From positions 62,001 to 126,000 of the forward strand of contig WTXD01000047.1 of the NCBI GenBank assembly GCA_022496205.1: 64,000 bases of DNA, read 5' to 3'. The notes beneath the pieces are model-generated. The model was given only the letters and a program-made list of their open reading frames with translations, had not been told where the DNA came from and searched no databases. Below are positions 45,530-57,654 of this stretch, in pieces (position 1 is the first letter of the stretch; each line of letters opens with the position of its first letter). Source of the stretch: Gloeopeniophorella convolvens (taxonomy: Eukaryota; Basidiomycota; Agaricomycetes; Russulales). A program made the position numbers and the translations under genes.

Positions 45530-48252
45530 CTATAGAGACTCGAGGATCAGTGCTTCTGCGCGTGCTGACCGTGGCTTGATATCGCAACGAAATTCGCCAG
45601 GGTGACTGTGTGCCCAAACAATCAGCGTACTGCTCAAATTGATACGAAAGATAGTACCTGACAATTCCACCCGAGTACTTTACCTCAGGCATGATCTCCA
45701 CCCCGTGCTCCACCACTCTAGATATACTGAACACGGACAGGGTCATCGCAATTGTCAACCAGATAGTCGTGTCCGCAAACAGGATGCCTGTGGTATTTGA
45801 GTAAATAGCCGAACATGTCCCGGTCAAAATATGAGGCCCACATACCAGGACAGACGCTGTTCGTGCATTGTGTGAGATCAAGGCTCATCCATGCGCTTAT
45901 GAGAGACCTACCGTCGTCCAAAACCGAAGGCACACCCTCGAGGATCGGGTTCCGCAGGGCATCCCTCGCTTACCAGAAACCTCTCTGGAGAAAATTGTTC
46001 GGGATTGACGTAGGTATTGGGATCATGAAGCATTTGCCTGGGGATGTCGGCTTCAGCGCAGGGGAAATGGTGGCATTTCTCTGTAATTACCATATGTTCG
46101 TGATGATAATGGAGTCCTTCGGAATGAAGTAGCCTCGATATGTATCTGACACTAATGTTCTGTGAGGGAGTCCTGCGAAGCGCGTTGAGTAATACTCCCA
46201 AGAAGTAGAGTAAGCATTAAGTACCTGGGGGCGAAGTAGTGGCCCAGCGCAGGATCTCGCTGAAGATGGCGCTGACGTATGGTAATTGTCCGCGGTCGGC
46301 AAGAGTAGGGACCCGGTCTCCGCCAACCACGCGATCAATTTCTTCTTGCCCCTTGCGTTGCGCCTCGGGAAACAAGGTCATTGTGAGGAAGAAGCTGCGC
46401 AGCACAGAGACGCTCTAGTCGATACGTCATCAGTGAGTTGCTGGGGTTTTCGCAGGGTGGGCGCACCGTGTCTATGCCACCTAGATCAATGGTGTGAGCG
46501 GGCCAATGGATATACAAGACATGCACACGCACCGCTGAATAAACTCCCAGCGCTCCACTTCAGGAGATGGACTTCTTCAGCGGTGAGGGTATTCTCTCTC
46601 ATGCTGTCGGCAATGAACGAAGGACGTGCGGTCCCTTCTGCCTGGGGGACAGAGAATTAGCATCAGGAGCATTGACATGACGAAGTCAAAAGAGTACCAT
46701 CTCCCGGAGCGTGAATTGGAAAGGGATATCTGCAAAGCGCGTCGCATAACCCTTCGCGTCAGAGGCAGCCTTCTTGAAGCCCGCTCCAGGGAACCACGCG
46801 GGCACGTATTTCACTACCCATGTAGTAGTCAGTATGACCCCTGGTTGTGAACAGCACATGTGACGGACACGCCGGAATGAATTCGACAAGGTATGCCCCG
46901 GGTTCAGTCATCCGAGAGAAGTGATGCATGACCATCTCCCCGAGATGGACGATTGGGTCTCCTTGCTTGACGACTTGATAACCGTATGTTGTCAAGATAA
47001 TGATCGCGCCTACAGTGCTAAGCGGACTCAGTATACCCCGAGAATTATCGCGAAGAGGGGCTTACTGCTGTATGATCTCATGCACATCCTCCGGATTCTG
47101 GAGTGTCGCCTGGAGGAACTTGCGAACTTCCGACTCAAAAAGATCGTGATATCTACTGATCGCGCTTCGGGTGCCGATAGCCTGGTGCATGAATTTGCGC
47201 ATCTGCTTGAAGGTTTGATCGTTCATTTGGAGGCCAATCGCGGCATTGAAACCAGCTAGCTCCCCAGCCATATGTGAGGCAGGTCGATCGGAATATATAG
47301 AACTCTTCTTGTCGAGCATCTCATTTGCTATGGTGGCATCGTTGATAATGATAAGAGGTTGTCCGGCAGCGTTCGCATAGACGATCCCACCTTAGGGGAT
47401 CAGAATGGCTGGAAGGAAGCAGACGGATATGACGTTCGCGCGTACCATACAATCTCCCCCATTCAGAGTAGGTCTGAGCGGTATGCTTGCTCGGTATATC
47501 GAATAGGTTCCCAATGAGCGGCCACCCTTTCGGTCCTGGAGGCAGGGGAAGTGGGGTTCTCTTCTTTCGCAGGAAACGAGCAAGAGCAAGAGCAAGCAGG
47601 ACGGCGATAGCGTCGACTAGAGAGAGGGATGGAGCCATGCATCACGAGCATTCCAAGGACGGGTTATAAGCTGCGCACGCTCCCGCGGTCGGATTGTCAA
47701 TCCGGTCCATGGCTTCTGCTGCTCACAGGGACAGCCACAACCAACCAGTAGATAGAGCTGTCACATGGTTATACTGCATGAGAGTATGCCATGAATGTCC
47801 TTCGAGCTCGATGGGCAGGTGGGAGTCGAGGTTGACGTCAAGGACTTAACGCGACCGAAAGCCAAAGTAGAGTCTGATACATCCTTCTTCGCGGCGCTAT
47901 CATCGATTCGGGTCGTGGATACAGGGGCTTCCGCGGTGACCGGTGAAGCACCGTGTTCCTGTGTACGTTCGCTCGAAGTTTGGGTGGGTTTGACTTTCTA
48001 GATCATGAGTGAGGCCATCGTGATGATAGCACATTGAAGCGGCAGCAGTGGTGTTGAACAAGCAGTGGGAGAAAGAAGCCCAGTTACGGAAGGTCCCGAC
48101 AGCTGTCCGCATCTGCATCAACTCTCGGGACGGGCCTCGAGGCCCGAGGCCTCGCTATAGTCGCTCCTTGGACCCGATTTCACCGAACTGCACCCATCCG
48201 GACCCTAACGTCTAACTTCCACAATGATTACCAATGCGGCCTCGACACGATC
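45333..48252 (-). repeat. P450 duplication unit, copy 2
   Basis: Homologous over gene and flanks to the units at 29281-32092 (inverted) and 49533-52437 (direct). It matches copy 3 furthest upstream, sharing the words CCGATTTC-CCGAACTG, TTCCACAATGATTACCA and GCGGCCTCGACACGAT. Confidence 0.87.
45530..47638 (-). CDS. Cytochrome P450 monooxygenase, paralog 2
   Basis: Model: complement(join(45530..45605,45658..45787,45846..45856,45912..46037,46091..46172,46225..46414,46467..46480,46533..46641,46698..46813,46869..47017,47066..47390,47446..47638)), 506 aa. The exon structure equals paralog 1 except that exon 1 is one codon shorter and exon 2 one codon longer. It has a membrane anchor, LPLPPGPKGWPLIGN, the I-helix FSGGIDTSVS, the K-helix EILR, and the heme loop FGFGRRVCPG encoded partly by an 11-nt exon. 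No frameshift or stop is present, so it is taken as functional. The 5' flank runs straight into the truncated GDP-fucose synthase copy. Confidence 0.92.
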
Positions 48253-48280
48253 CCGCACAATATCCACCAATGCTGCACAC

Positions 48281-49114
<834 letters not shown>

Positions 49115-49532
49115 TAAAGTTGAAAAAGCTGAAGCGCTGAAGCTAGGCGAGTCTGAATTGAATCGGAAGCACACAGTGTAATTGCGGTCACGTGGTCGAT
49201 GCCGAGAGTGCCAGTGACGCACGCATTCAACTGTAGACAGTTTTTGCTTTTCATCACATACTCGAGAAGGGCCGCCTGTGGCGGCAGGTGCCTTTGCTTG
49301 CAAGTGCACTTGTGTTGGTGTTGGTATTTCTGCTATCATGCACATGTTGTCTCCTCGAGCATGGAAATGGAGAGGAGGTACGGTATACGGTCAGGCGATG
49401 CAGCGTCATGCCAGAGGCGGGAGACCGTGTTGGGATTCGTTTACATAATCATCCGTCATCTTACCACTAGGCGCCCGTAACATTATGGGGGAAGAGCATC
49501 TTGCAAGCAAGGCAATTGAGTCGACTGAGATG
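49115..49532. other. Spacer between the pseudogene and P450 unit 3
   Basis: About 420 bp with no recognised gene. In the original arrangement this position is filled by the protease-like gene, of which no recognisable remnant was seen. Confidence 0.5.
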
Positions 49533-52437
49533 GCTCGCTCGAGTTTGTGCCACGAACTTACTCGTTTGTGATGAACGATCTGCGTGCTCTTTCATAGAAC
49601 CTAGAAGTAACTGGTGCACCGGATCATACAAAGTGACCGCCGGTTGCTCGCGATGTAAACAAGTTATAACCGGGCTCGCGCTATAAAGTTGCTGTCTTAC
49701 ATGGAGAAGGGAAACGTATAGTAACTTGAGTGCTACAGAGACTCGAGGATCAGTGCTTCTGCGCGTGCCGACCGTGGCTTGATATCGCAACGAAACTCGC
49801 CAGGGTGACTGTGTGCCCAAACAATCAGCGTACTCTTCGAATCTGATACGAAAGATAGTACCTGACAATTCCACCCGAGTACTTTACCTCAGGTGTGATC
49901 TCCACACCGTGCTCCACCACTCTAGATATACTGAACACGGACAGGGTCATCGCAATCGTCAACCAGATGGTCGCGTCTGCAAACAGGATGCCTGTGGTAT
50001 TTGAGTAAATAGCCGAACATGTCCGCGGTCAAAATATGAGGCCCACATACCAGGACAGGCGCTGTTCGTGTATTTTGTGAGTTTCAAACACCTCCATGCG
50101 CTTACAAGGAACTTACCGCCGCCCAAAACCGAAAGCACACTCTCGAGGGTCTAGTTCTGCAGGTCGTCTTTCAGTTGCCAGAAACCTCTCTGGAGAAAAT
50201 TGCTCGGGATTGACGTAGGTGTTGGGATCGTGGAGCATTTGCCTGTGCGTATCGGCTTCAGCACGGGGAGATTAGCAACATTTTCTCGTTGCGTACCATA
50301 TGTTCGCGACGACAATAGAGTCCTTCGGAATGAAGTAGCCTCGATATGTATCTGACACTAGCGTTCTGTGAGGGAGTCCTGCGAAGCACGTTGAGTGATG
50401 CTTCCATCAAGTAGAGCAAGCATCGTGACCTGGAGGCGAAGTAGTGGCCCAGCGCAAGATCTCGCTGAAGATAGCGCTGACGTATGGCAAGTGTCCGCGG
50501 TCGGCGAGAGCAGGGAGCCTGCCTCCGCCAATCACGCGATCGATTTCTTCTTGCCCCTTGCGTTGCGCCTCGGGAAACAAGGTCATTGTGAGGAAGAAGC
50601 TGCGTAGTACAGAGACACTCTAGCCGATACATCGTTGATGAGATACTGGGGGGTTTCGCAGAGTGGGCGCACCGTGTCCGTGCCGCCTAGTTCAATGGTA
50701 TGAGCTGGCGAACAAATATACAAGACATGCACACGTACCGCTGAATAAGCTCCCTGCGCTCCACTTCAGGACGTCGACTTCTTCAGCGGTGAGGGTATTC
50801 TCTCTCATGCTGTCGGCAATGAACGAAGGGCGTGCAGTCCCTTTGGCCTAAGGATATAGAATTAGCATCAAGAGCATTGACATGACGGAGTCGAAAGAGC
50901 ACCATCTCCCGGAGCGTGAATTGGAAAGGGATATCTGCAGAGCGCGTCATATAACCCTTCGCGTCAGAGGCAGCTTTCTTGAAGCCCGCTCCAGGGAACC
51001 AAGCAGGCACGTATTTCACTACCCATAAAGCAGTCAGTACGACCCCTAGTATGGACAGCATGTGTGACGGACACGCCGGAATGAAGTCGACAAGGTATGC
51101 CCCGGGTTCGGTCATCCGAGAGAAGTGATGCATGAGCGTCTCCACAAGCTGGACGATTGGGTCTCCTTGCTTGACGACTTGATAACCGTATGTTGTCAAG
51201 ATAATGATCGCGCCTACAGTGCTAAGCGGACTCAGTATACCCCGAGAATTATCGCGAAGAGGGGCTTACTGCTGTATGATCTCATGCACATCCTCCGGAT
51301 TCTGGAGTGTCGCCTGGAGGAACTTGCGAACTTCCGACTCAAAAAGATCGTGATATCTACTGATCGCGTTTCGGGTGCCGATAGCCTGGTGCATGAATTT
51401 GCGCATCTGCTTGAAGGTTTGATCGTTCATTCGGAGGCCAATCATGGCACTGAAACCAGCTAGCTCCCCGGCCATATGTGAGGCAGGTCGATCGGAATAT
51501 ATAGAACTCTTCTTGTCGAGCATCTCATTTGCTATGGTGGCATCGTTGATGATGATAAGAGGTTGTCCGGCAGCGTTCGCATACACGATCCCACCTTAGT
51601 AGATTAATTGACTGAGAGGACACAGACGGATATGACGTTCGCGCGTACCATACAACCTCCCCCATTCAGCGTAGGTCTGAGCAGTATCCTTTCTCGGTAT
51701 GTCGAATAGGTTCCCAATGAGCGGCCACCCTTTCGGCCCTGGAGGCAGCGGAAGTGGGGTTCTCTTCTTTCGCAGGAAATGGGCAAGAGCAAGAGCAAGC
51801 AGGACGGCGATAGCGTCGACTAGAGAGAGGGATGGAGCCATGCATCACGAGCATTCCAAGGACGGGTTATAAGCTGCGCACGCTCTCGCGCTCGGAATGC
51901 CAATCCGGCCCATGGCTTTATCTGCTCGCAGGGACGGCCACAACCGGCCAGCAGATAGGGCTGTCACATGGTTGTACAGCATGGAAGTATGCCATGGATG
52001 TCCTTCGAGCTCAACGGGCAGGTAGGAGTCGAGGTTGACGTCAAGGACTTAACGCGACCGAAAGCCAAAGTAGAGCCCGACACACCCTTTCTTCGTAGCG
52101 CTATCACTGATTCGTGTCGTGAATACAGGGGCTTTCGCGGTGAAGCACCGTGTTCCCGCGTACGTTCGCTCGTTTGGGTGGGTTCAACTCTTAGAGATCA
52201 CGGATGAGGCCATCGTGATGATAGCACATTGAAGCGGCAGCAGTGGTGTTGAACAAGCAGTGAGAGAAAGAAGCCTAGTGCTATGGAAGGTCCCGGCAAC
52301 AGCCGTCCGCATCACTGACTGTGACTCAGGACCTCTCAGGACCGCCTACTATATCGCTCCTTGAATCCGATTTCGCCGAACTGTACGCATCCGGACCCTG
52401 ACTTCCACAATGATTACCACTGCGGCCTCGACACGAT
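49533..52437 (-). repeat. P450 duplication unit, copy 3
   Basis: Direct repeat of the unit at 45333-48252, including both flanks. The TGTAAACAAGTTATAACCGGG and CCACAATGATTACCA words recur at equivalent positions. Confidence 0.87.
49733..51841 (-). CDS. Cytochrome P450 monooxygenase, paralog 3
   Basis: Model: complement(join(49733..49808,49862..49991,50051..50061,50117..50242,50297..50378,50430..50619,50673..50686,50739..50847,50903..51018,51073..51221,51270..51594,51649..51841)), 506 aa. Every exon has the same length as in paralog 2. The I-helix is FSGGTDTSVS (Thr before Asp, the more usual residue), ExxR is intact, and the heme loop is FGFGRRACPG. The segment just before the heme loop differs (RRPAELDPREC against PAEPDPRGC in the others). 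No disabling change was found. Paralogs 2 and 3 are closer to each other (shared start MAPSLSLVDAIAVLLALALA) than to paralog 1. Confidence 0.92.
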
Positions 52438-52683
52438 ACCACACCGTATACAATGACGCTCACAGGGCTATCTTTGTCTTTGCGGCAGCCCGGCCTGACT
52501 TTGTCACGAACACTTCCTGACAGGTTACGTGCTTCTCGTGTAGATCCTCAACGTCAACCTTGGGTGACTATACCATGAGGCTGATTTGGCCAATCTTGCA
52601 GCCAGTTGGCCTTTCGCACCCTGTGGCCTTAAACTCTTCACCCATCCCCGACTCTCCTCGGCCTGTGTCATTTACTTTCTGCT

Positions 52684-53878
52684 ATGGCGTCGAAGCAAAT
52701 CTCTATCTGTGTCACTGGGAAGCTCGTATGGGATCTCATTTTCGAGTCGGACAATTCGGAAAACACCGGTGCGTTCCACGAATGTAAAACACTGTCTTTT
52801 GCTTCGCGCTGATGCCAGAACGCTTGCACTAGGAGAAATTGAGCATACTTACAATGCCACACTCAATAATCCTTATCCTTCCTCCGAATTCCTGAAACTG
52901 GTCTCCGAGGCGATAAAAAGGCAGTCCTGGTCCGGGGAACTTGTGCAGGTCGAAATTGGCGTCTCCTACGAGGTGGTTTCTGCCAACTCTGCACGCGGCC
53001 ATAACTCTGCGAGGGAGATCAGTGACATGCTCGAGAGGGCTACTCCGCATTCCCAAGGCGGAGAGAGGATCAGCTGGAGCTCTGCTGACGTTAAGAGCCG
53101 CTGTGAGTTGGCGACGCGTTCTGCGCACCATAGGAGTGTTACTCATCGTGTCATGATGTCCTTCCAGGCAAAGTTGGCCCGAAGAGCAAACTGTTTCTCT
53201 GCCAACGCAAGTTTCATGTCGAAGACTGGCCCCTGTACATGAGTAATGGGACACTCCGCACCACGACCAGTCGTTTGACAGATAAAGAGACTGCCGAAAG
53301 TGTCCCCATAGTCTTCACACTCCGTCCCATCAGGTGGCTGGTAGGGCTCAACGTACGTGCATTTCCGTCTTGTGGTAGCGTACAGTGGCCAACCAGACCG
53401 TCAGGTCGTCTACACGCGCAGCGCGAGCAGTGGTCCGAAGGAGCGTGTCCGGGAGCTTTACGGACGCTCCGACGATATTAATAAGGGATCCGGTGGAGAG
53501 TGCGTGCTCTTGTTTTTTTGCATGCATCTGGCGCGGTCTGACCTCGGATTGCTCAGATACGTCTGGCTTGTCCCCGTCTGGAGCACTGACACCCAGCAAG
53601 CCCTCAGCAGCTTCGACCTCGCCATCCAGAATACGTGCGACTACCATCTAAGCGACCTTGCCAAGGGCGCCGCGGGTGATTGGCGCTACCCCATTCCTGT
53701 CCGGTCGCCAGATACCAACCTATTCATAACCGACGTGAGTCTCTTCAGATGCGATTCGTCCGCGTGCTCGCCCCCTGCGGGGTCTGGTTTCACTGGAAAG
53801 ACCGACGACATCAACAGAGGACGCGGTGGAAAATATCTCTACTTGATCTGGAAGACGATGCCAGCCTACCCCATCTAG
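52684..53878 (+). CDS. Beta-prism-like repeat protein A, function unknown
   Basis: Model: join(52684..52768,52833..53102,53168..53352,53405..53499,53557..53878), 318 aa, no signal peptide. The N-terminal region (ICVTGKLVWDLIFESDN, GEIEHTYNATLNNPYPSSEF) is followed by KSKLFLCQRKFHVEDWPLY and a strand-rich middle. The C-terminal half has two related motifs ending in Gly-Gly/Lys-Tyr: SDDINKGSGGEYVWLVP and TDDINRGRGGKYLYLIW. This spacing, in which a DxN-KG-GG turn precedes an aromatic strand, resembles MABP-type beta-prism repeats seen in membrane-binding proteins. That is a fold-level resemblance seen by eye, not proof. Gene B next to it has the same five-exon layout. Confidence 0.82.
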
Positions 53879-54527
53879 GGCAAGGTATCAGTCTCGCTGT
53901 GTCAAAGGCACGGCGAGTAGTCATTTCCGAGTCACGTCTTATCCTTGTTATGTATGTACCTTCTCTCAATTCGACTTGATATGCGATCTCGGGCCGCGGG
54001 TCCCACTTGTCACGCCGTTTCGGGATTTTCAGTTGAAGAGTTATGACGCATTCCGAATGGTAGGTGCTGACTCTTTGGCAGGATGAGATCGCCGAAGCAA
54101 GGTCCGTGCTGTCCACCTTATGACGCGGGCGCTTCAAGGGGCACACCTCGAAGAAGTGTGATAGACCGCGGGGTGTGACTGTGCAGTAGGCGTGCACCCC
54201 CTATGATCGTGAAGCAGTAACGTCTCTTCATGGCCTGAGGGTTCCGCGTCTTTTGATTCTAGAAGGAAATGACTACCACCCAGCACTCAACCCCCACCAG
54301 TAGCTCTTGAAGTGGACTAGCTACAGCGGAACGGGCATTATCATCGATCGCTACTACATACACGACAGAAGTCCTGCGCCCCTTTGATTCATCCCGGCGC
54401 TGCAAGAGGCCGCTCAAGTATTATAAATGGCACATCGGGCAGGTGCTATCGGCCTTCCCATACCCCCTGTTCTACTCGCGAGCCTTGTGGATTCCTGCCT
54501 CGATCTCACCGATTAATCTCTGTCATC
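53879..54527. promoter_or_regulatory. Spacer with TATA-type promoter of beta-prism gene B
   Basis: About 650 bp. TATAAAT at 54422-54428 lies ~100 bp before the ATG of gene B, a good core promoter position. No further gene is seen. Confidence 0.55.
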
Positions 54528-55718
54528 ATGGCATCCAGGCAAATAACCCTCCCCGTCACTGGCAAGTTTGTCTGGGATCTCATATGCGACTCTGATAACA
54601 CGCAGAACTCCGGTAAGTCACCCAATTCAAAGGTATAACTTGTAGGACTTCGCGCTGATTCCAGAGTACCCGCTCCAGGCGAGATTGAGCACACACATAC
54701 CCTCGCAATCAACAGCTCTTACAACCCATCCGAGTTTCTGAGGTTGGTCTCCGACACGACACGAAAGCTGGCCCGGCCCAAGGAGCTGCCCATCGAACCT
54801 GGGGTCTCTTATGAAGTAGTTTCTGCCCACCTCGGACCTGGGCGCTCTATCACGAATGAAACGAGCAACGTGCTCGAGAAGGCCTTTCCAAAGTCCCAAG
54901 CCAACCCTGTTCTAGCTACTGAAATCAGGGCTCAATGTGAGCCATTCCTTGCGTACTCAGCCCGCCGAAGGAGCGCTCGCTGATGTGTCTTGGTGCCTCG
55001 TATTGAACAAAGGCAAAGTTGGAGCGAAAAGCAAGCTCTATCTTTACCAACGCAACTTCTATGTTGAAGACTGGCCCATGTACACGAGCGACGGGAAGCT
55101 CCGCACCACGTCCAGTCGCTTGACAGATGCAGAGGCCAAAGAGGTACCGCTGGTGTTGACCCTCCGCCCCGTCAACTGGCTGGTAGGAATGACCGTAAGT
55201 TTGTTCTTCCGGCTATCAGTAGCTTGCACTGACGGACGAGGCTGCTAGGTCATCTATACTGGCAGCGCAAGCAGCGCCCCGGCTGACCGCGTCCGGGATC
55301 TTCATGGCGGCGCCGACGATATCAACAAGGGCTTCGGCGGAGAGTGCGTGTCCTTCTCCCCTATGCACGTCCACCGCGCATCCTGATTTTGCCCCGCCCA
55401 AGATACGTCTGGCTCGTCCCCATCTGGAGCACCGACACGAAGCAGGCCCTCAGCGGCTTCGACCTCGCCATCCAGGGCATGCCCGACGCACGCTTCTCCG
55501 ACCTCGCGAAGGGCGCCGGCGGCGATTGGCGCTACCTCATCCCTGCGCGGGCGCCTGGTGCAGGTGCATTCATCACGGATGTACGGCTTGTGAGGCGCGA
55601 TTCGTGGGCAGGCTCGCCACCTGCGGGGTACACCGGGCAGTCGGGCGATATCAACAGGGGCCGCAAGGGAGACTGGCTGTACTTGGTTTGGAGGACGACG
55701 CCAGCGTACCCGATCTGA
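54528..55718 (+). CDS. Beta-prism-like repeat protein B, function unknown
   Basis: Model: join(54528..54612,54679..54936,55013..55194,55249..55343,55403..55718), 311 aa. It is a tandem paralog of protein A with the same intron positions and phases. It begins MASRQITLPVTGKFVWDLI and carries KSKLYLYQRNFYVEDWPMY, GGADDINKGFGGEYVWLVP and SGDINRGRKGDWLYLVW. It ends in the same AYPI. The second repeat is shorter by a few residues than in A. No signal peptide, transmembrane helix or catalytic motif is visible, so a cytosolic or non-classically released lectin- or membrane-binding protein is a reasonable guess only. Confidence 0.83.
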
Positions 55719-55792
55719 TATCAGGTGGTGATGAGAACCTATTAGGTTGTGTCTCCGGGTTGTGTGTGCACTCTGAGAGCTAGTTTACAACT

Positions 55793-55864
55793 GGCCGCCT
55801 GGCGAAATGGCATCGCGTCTGACTACGAATCAGGAGATTGCAGGTTCGACCCCTGCGGTGGTCA
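55793..55864 (+). tRNA. tRNA-Arg (anticodon ACG), no intron
   Basis: A 72-nt cloverleaf: acceptor stem GGCCGCC / GGTGGTC (G-U pairs allowed) and discriminator A. The anticodon arm is TCTGA-CTACGAA-TCAGG, giving anticodon ACG. The T arm is GCAGG-TTCGACC-CCTGC. The D arm is short, as in many Arg tRNAs. CCA is not encoded, as expected in eukaryotes. Confidence 0.9.
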
Positions 55865-55873
55865 TCTAAATTA

Positions 55874-55878
55874 TTTTT
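55874..55878 (+). terminator. Pol III terminator of tRNA-Arg
   Basis: A run of five T starts 10 nt after the tRNA, the usual RNA polymerase III stop. Confidence 0.75.
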
Positions 55879-56152
55879 CCTACTCGAGTCCACCTTTTTT
55901 TTGCTCGGCCGATCGCCTCAATGTCCGAGCCCATGATGATGATCAAGTTGACGCGCCGGTGCGAAGCTTGCAGCTTCGGGCCGAGATGCGCCTTTTTCGC
56001 ATGGGACCCCCAGCCCGCGTTCGTACACTGCACAGAAGATAGTCTTGCTGGCAGGAACAGATAACGCAAAGCATGAGAGAAACGCGTCAACGCAGAGTTT
56101 TCTATTTCTATGCAGCACCGGCGGATGGGACAACGCTCGAGACGCCGCGGAT

Positions 56153-56976
56153 TTACATGAGTGAGAGATCGCCGAACTTCTCCTTGTACCCGGGCACGGT
56201 CCACTTGCCCTTCTGCACCATCGTCTCGACCGCCTCAAGGATGCGGGGGTGCGCCTGGCCGACCTCCTCGACCTGTACAATTCATTCGAGGGTCAGAATC
56301 ACGGAGAAGGACGGTGCGGAGTTACGCAAACGCACCGTGAGGTCCTCGAAGGGGCGTGCCTCCTCGATGTTCGCAAGCGTCGCCTGGAGATCCTTCAGCT
56401 CGACGTCGATCTGCGCCTCGGTCTCCTTCGCCTTGGCGACCTGCACACGCGAGACCCGCAAACCAATAGAGAAACACCAGCACAGGATCCATAAAGAAGG
56501 GGAAAAATAACGGAAGACCATGAGATAGTGGGTCGAAGGTGGGGAGACGAGGGCACCCACCGCCTTGGTCTCGAATGTCTCAATCGCCTTGATGTGTGTG
56601 CTGACGTCGTACGTGACGGGCTTGAAGTCGCGCAAGACCTTTTCCACCTCGTCGACGACGGCCTTGTTCTTCAAGACGGAGCGGTAGTGCGCGAGGTCGA
56701 CGGTCGTTGGCTGGGCGCTGAGCTGGCCAGCGATGCGCTGCGCGTCCGCGTGGCGCTTGCGGAACGCCTGCAGGGATGCGACGGTCTCTGGAACGAGAAA
56801 CGGGTCGACGTTGATGAGGATAAAGGAAGGATAGGCTGGCTAGCGCACCCTTTCCGAGACCGAGGCTGGAGTAGATGCGAGTGAAGTCCTGCACAACGTT
56901 GGGATCAGCCAGCTCGGAGTTGACAGCGCGGCGGGAGGCGCACCACCGCGGCCGTGGTAGCAGCTTTTGAGGCCAT
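56153..56976 (-). CDS. ATP7: Mitochondrial F1Fo ATP synthase subunit d
   Basis: Model: complement(join(56153..56272,56336..56440,56561..56787,56849..56888,56944..56976)), 174 aa, exactly the yeast Atp7 length. It begins MASKAATTAAVDFTRIYSSLG and continues ETVASLQAFRKRHADAQRIAGQ, NKAVVDEVEKVLRDFKPVTYDV, ELKDLQATLANIEEARPFEDLT and GKWTVPGYKEKFGDLS. These are the conserved blocks of subunit d, part of the peripheral stalk that holds F1 still while the rotor turns. The first exon codes only 11 residues. The 3' end lies ~290 bp from the tRNA. Confidence 0.95.
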
Positions 56977-57654
56977 TAGGGAGCTGTATTATGACGGGTT
57001 AGCTAAGTAGTTTGACGGGTGTGGACGGGGGAGAAAGACGCACCAAGGAGTGTAAAAACGAGGATGGAGGGGGTCGTCGTGTTCAATGTCGCTCGGAGGA
57101 CGGGCCAGCAAGGTTTCCCTCCGGCCGGCCGGGGCCCGCCGCCCGCCGGCACCTTCCTCTTTCGTCCATGTTCTTCCGACATCCTCCGCCTTCGTTGGTA
57201 GCGCCAGCGACCCAACTCACTGTCGCACTGCGAACGCTTCAATCATACTAGGCTATCGATGCTCTGCTCAATTCGCACTACCCCACAGGATGAGGCTTTT
57301 CTCTGCTTCCGACTATCGCATAACATTGTGCTCAAGGAACCCTTCATAAGTGATTACTTGTGATTACTTTCCCACTCTTTCGAATATCCACGCTCTTTGC
57401 GGCGCTGAGGCTCTTAGGGACCCTGGAAATGAGACTCCCAACGAGCGATCGCAGCGGTGACTCCGGCCTTCGCGCACTCTCTCAAATCAATTCTCCTTCT
57501 TGCGACAGCACACGGCGTACTCAGCGGAGACGGCCTCGCGCTTCTTTTCCAGGGAATACACGGGGCGCGTGCCGTGATCTTGGGCGTCCAAGGGAGGGAG
57601 AAGGGTAGGCCTCGTGCCAGTCTGCTGGGGTGCTATCTGCTCTCCCCAGCCATC
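56977..57654. promoter_or_regulatory. Divergent promoter region (ATP7 / DUF3445 gene)
   Basis: About 680 bp between two divergent start codons. No gene within it. GC-rich near ATP7 (57110-57150), less so towards the plus-strand gene. Confidence 0.5.

Noticed and set aside
49733..51841. P450 paralog 3 (and 2) as pseudogenes
   Set aside because: Open frames look broken at first, with apparent frameshifts after FIPA and before the heme loop. All are explained by introns that close in frame at identical positions in three copies.
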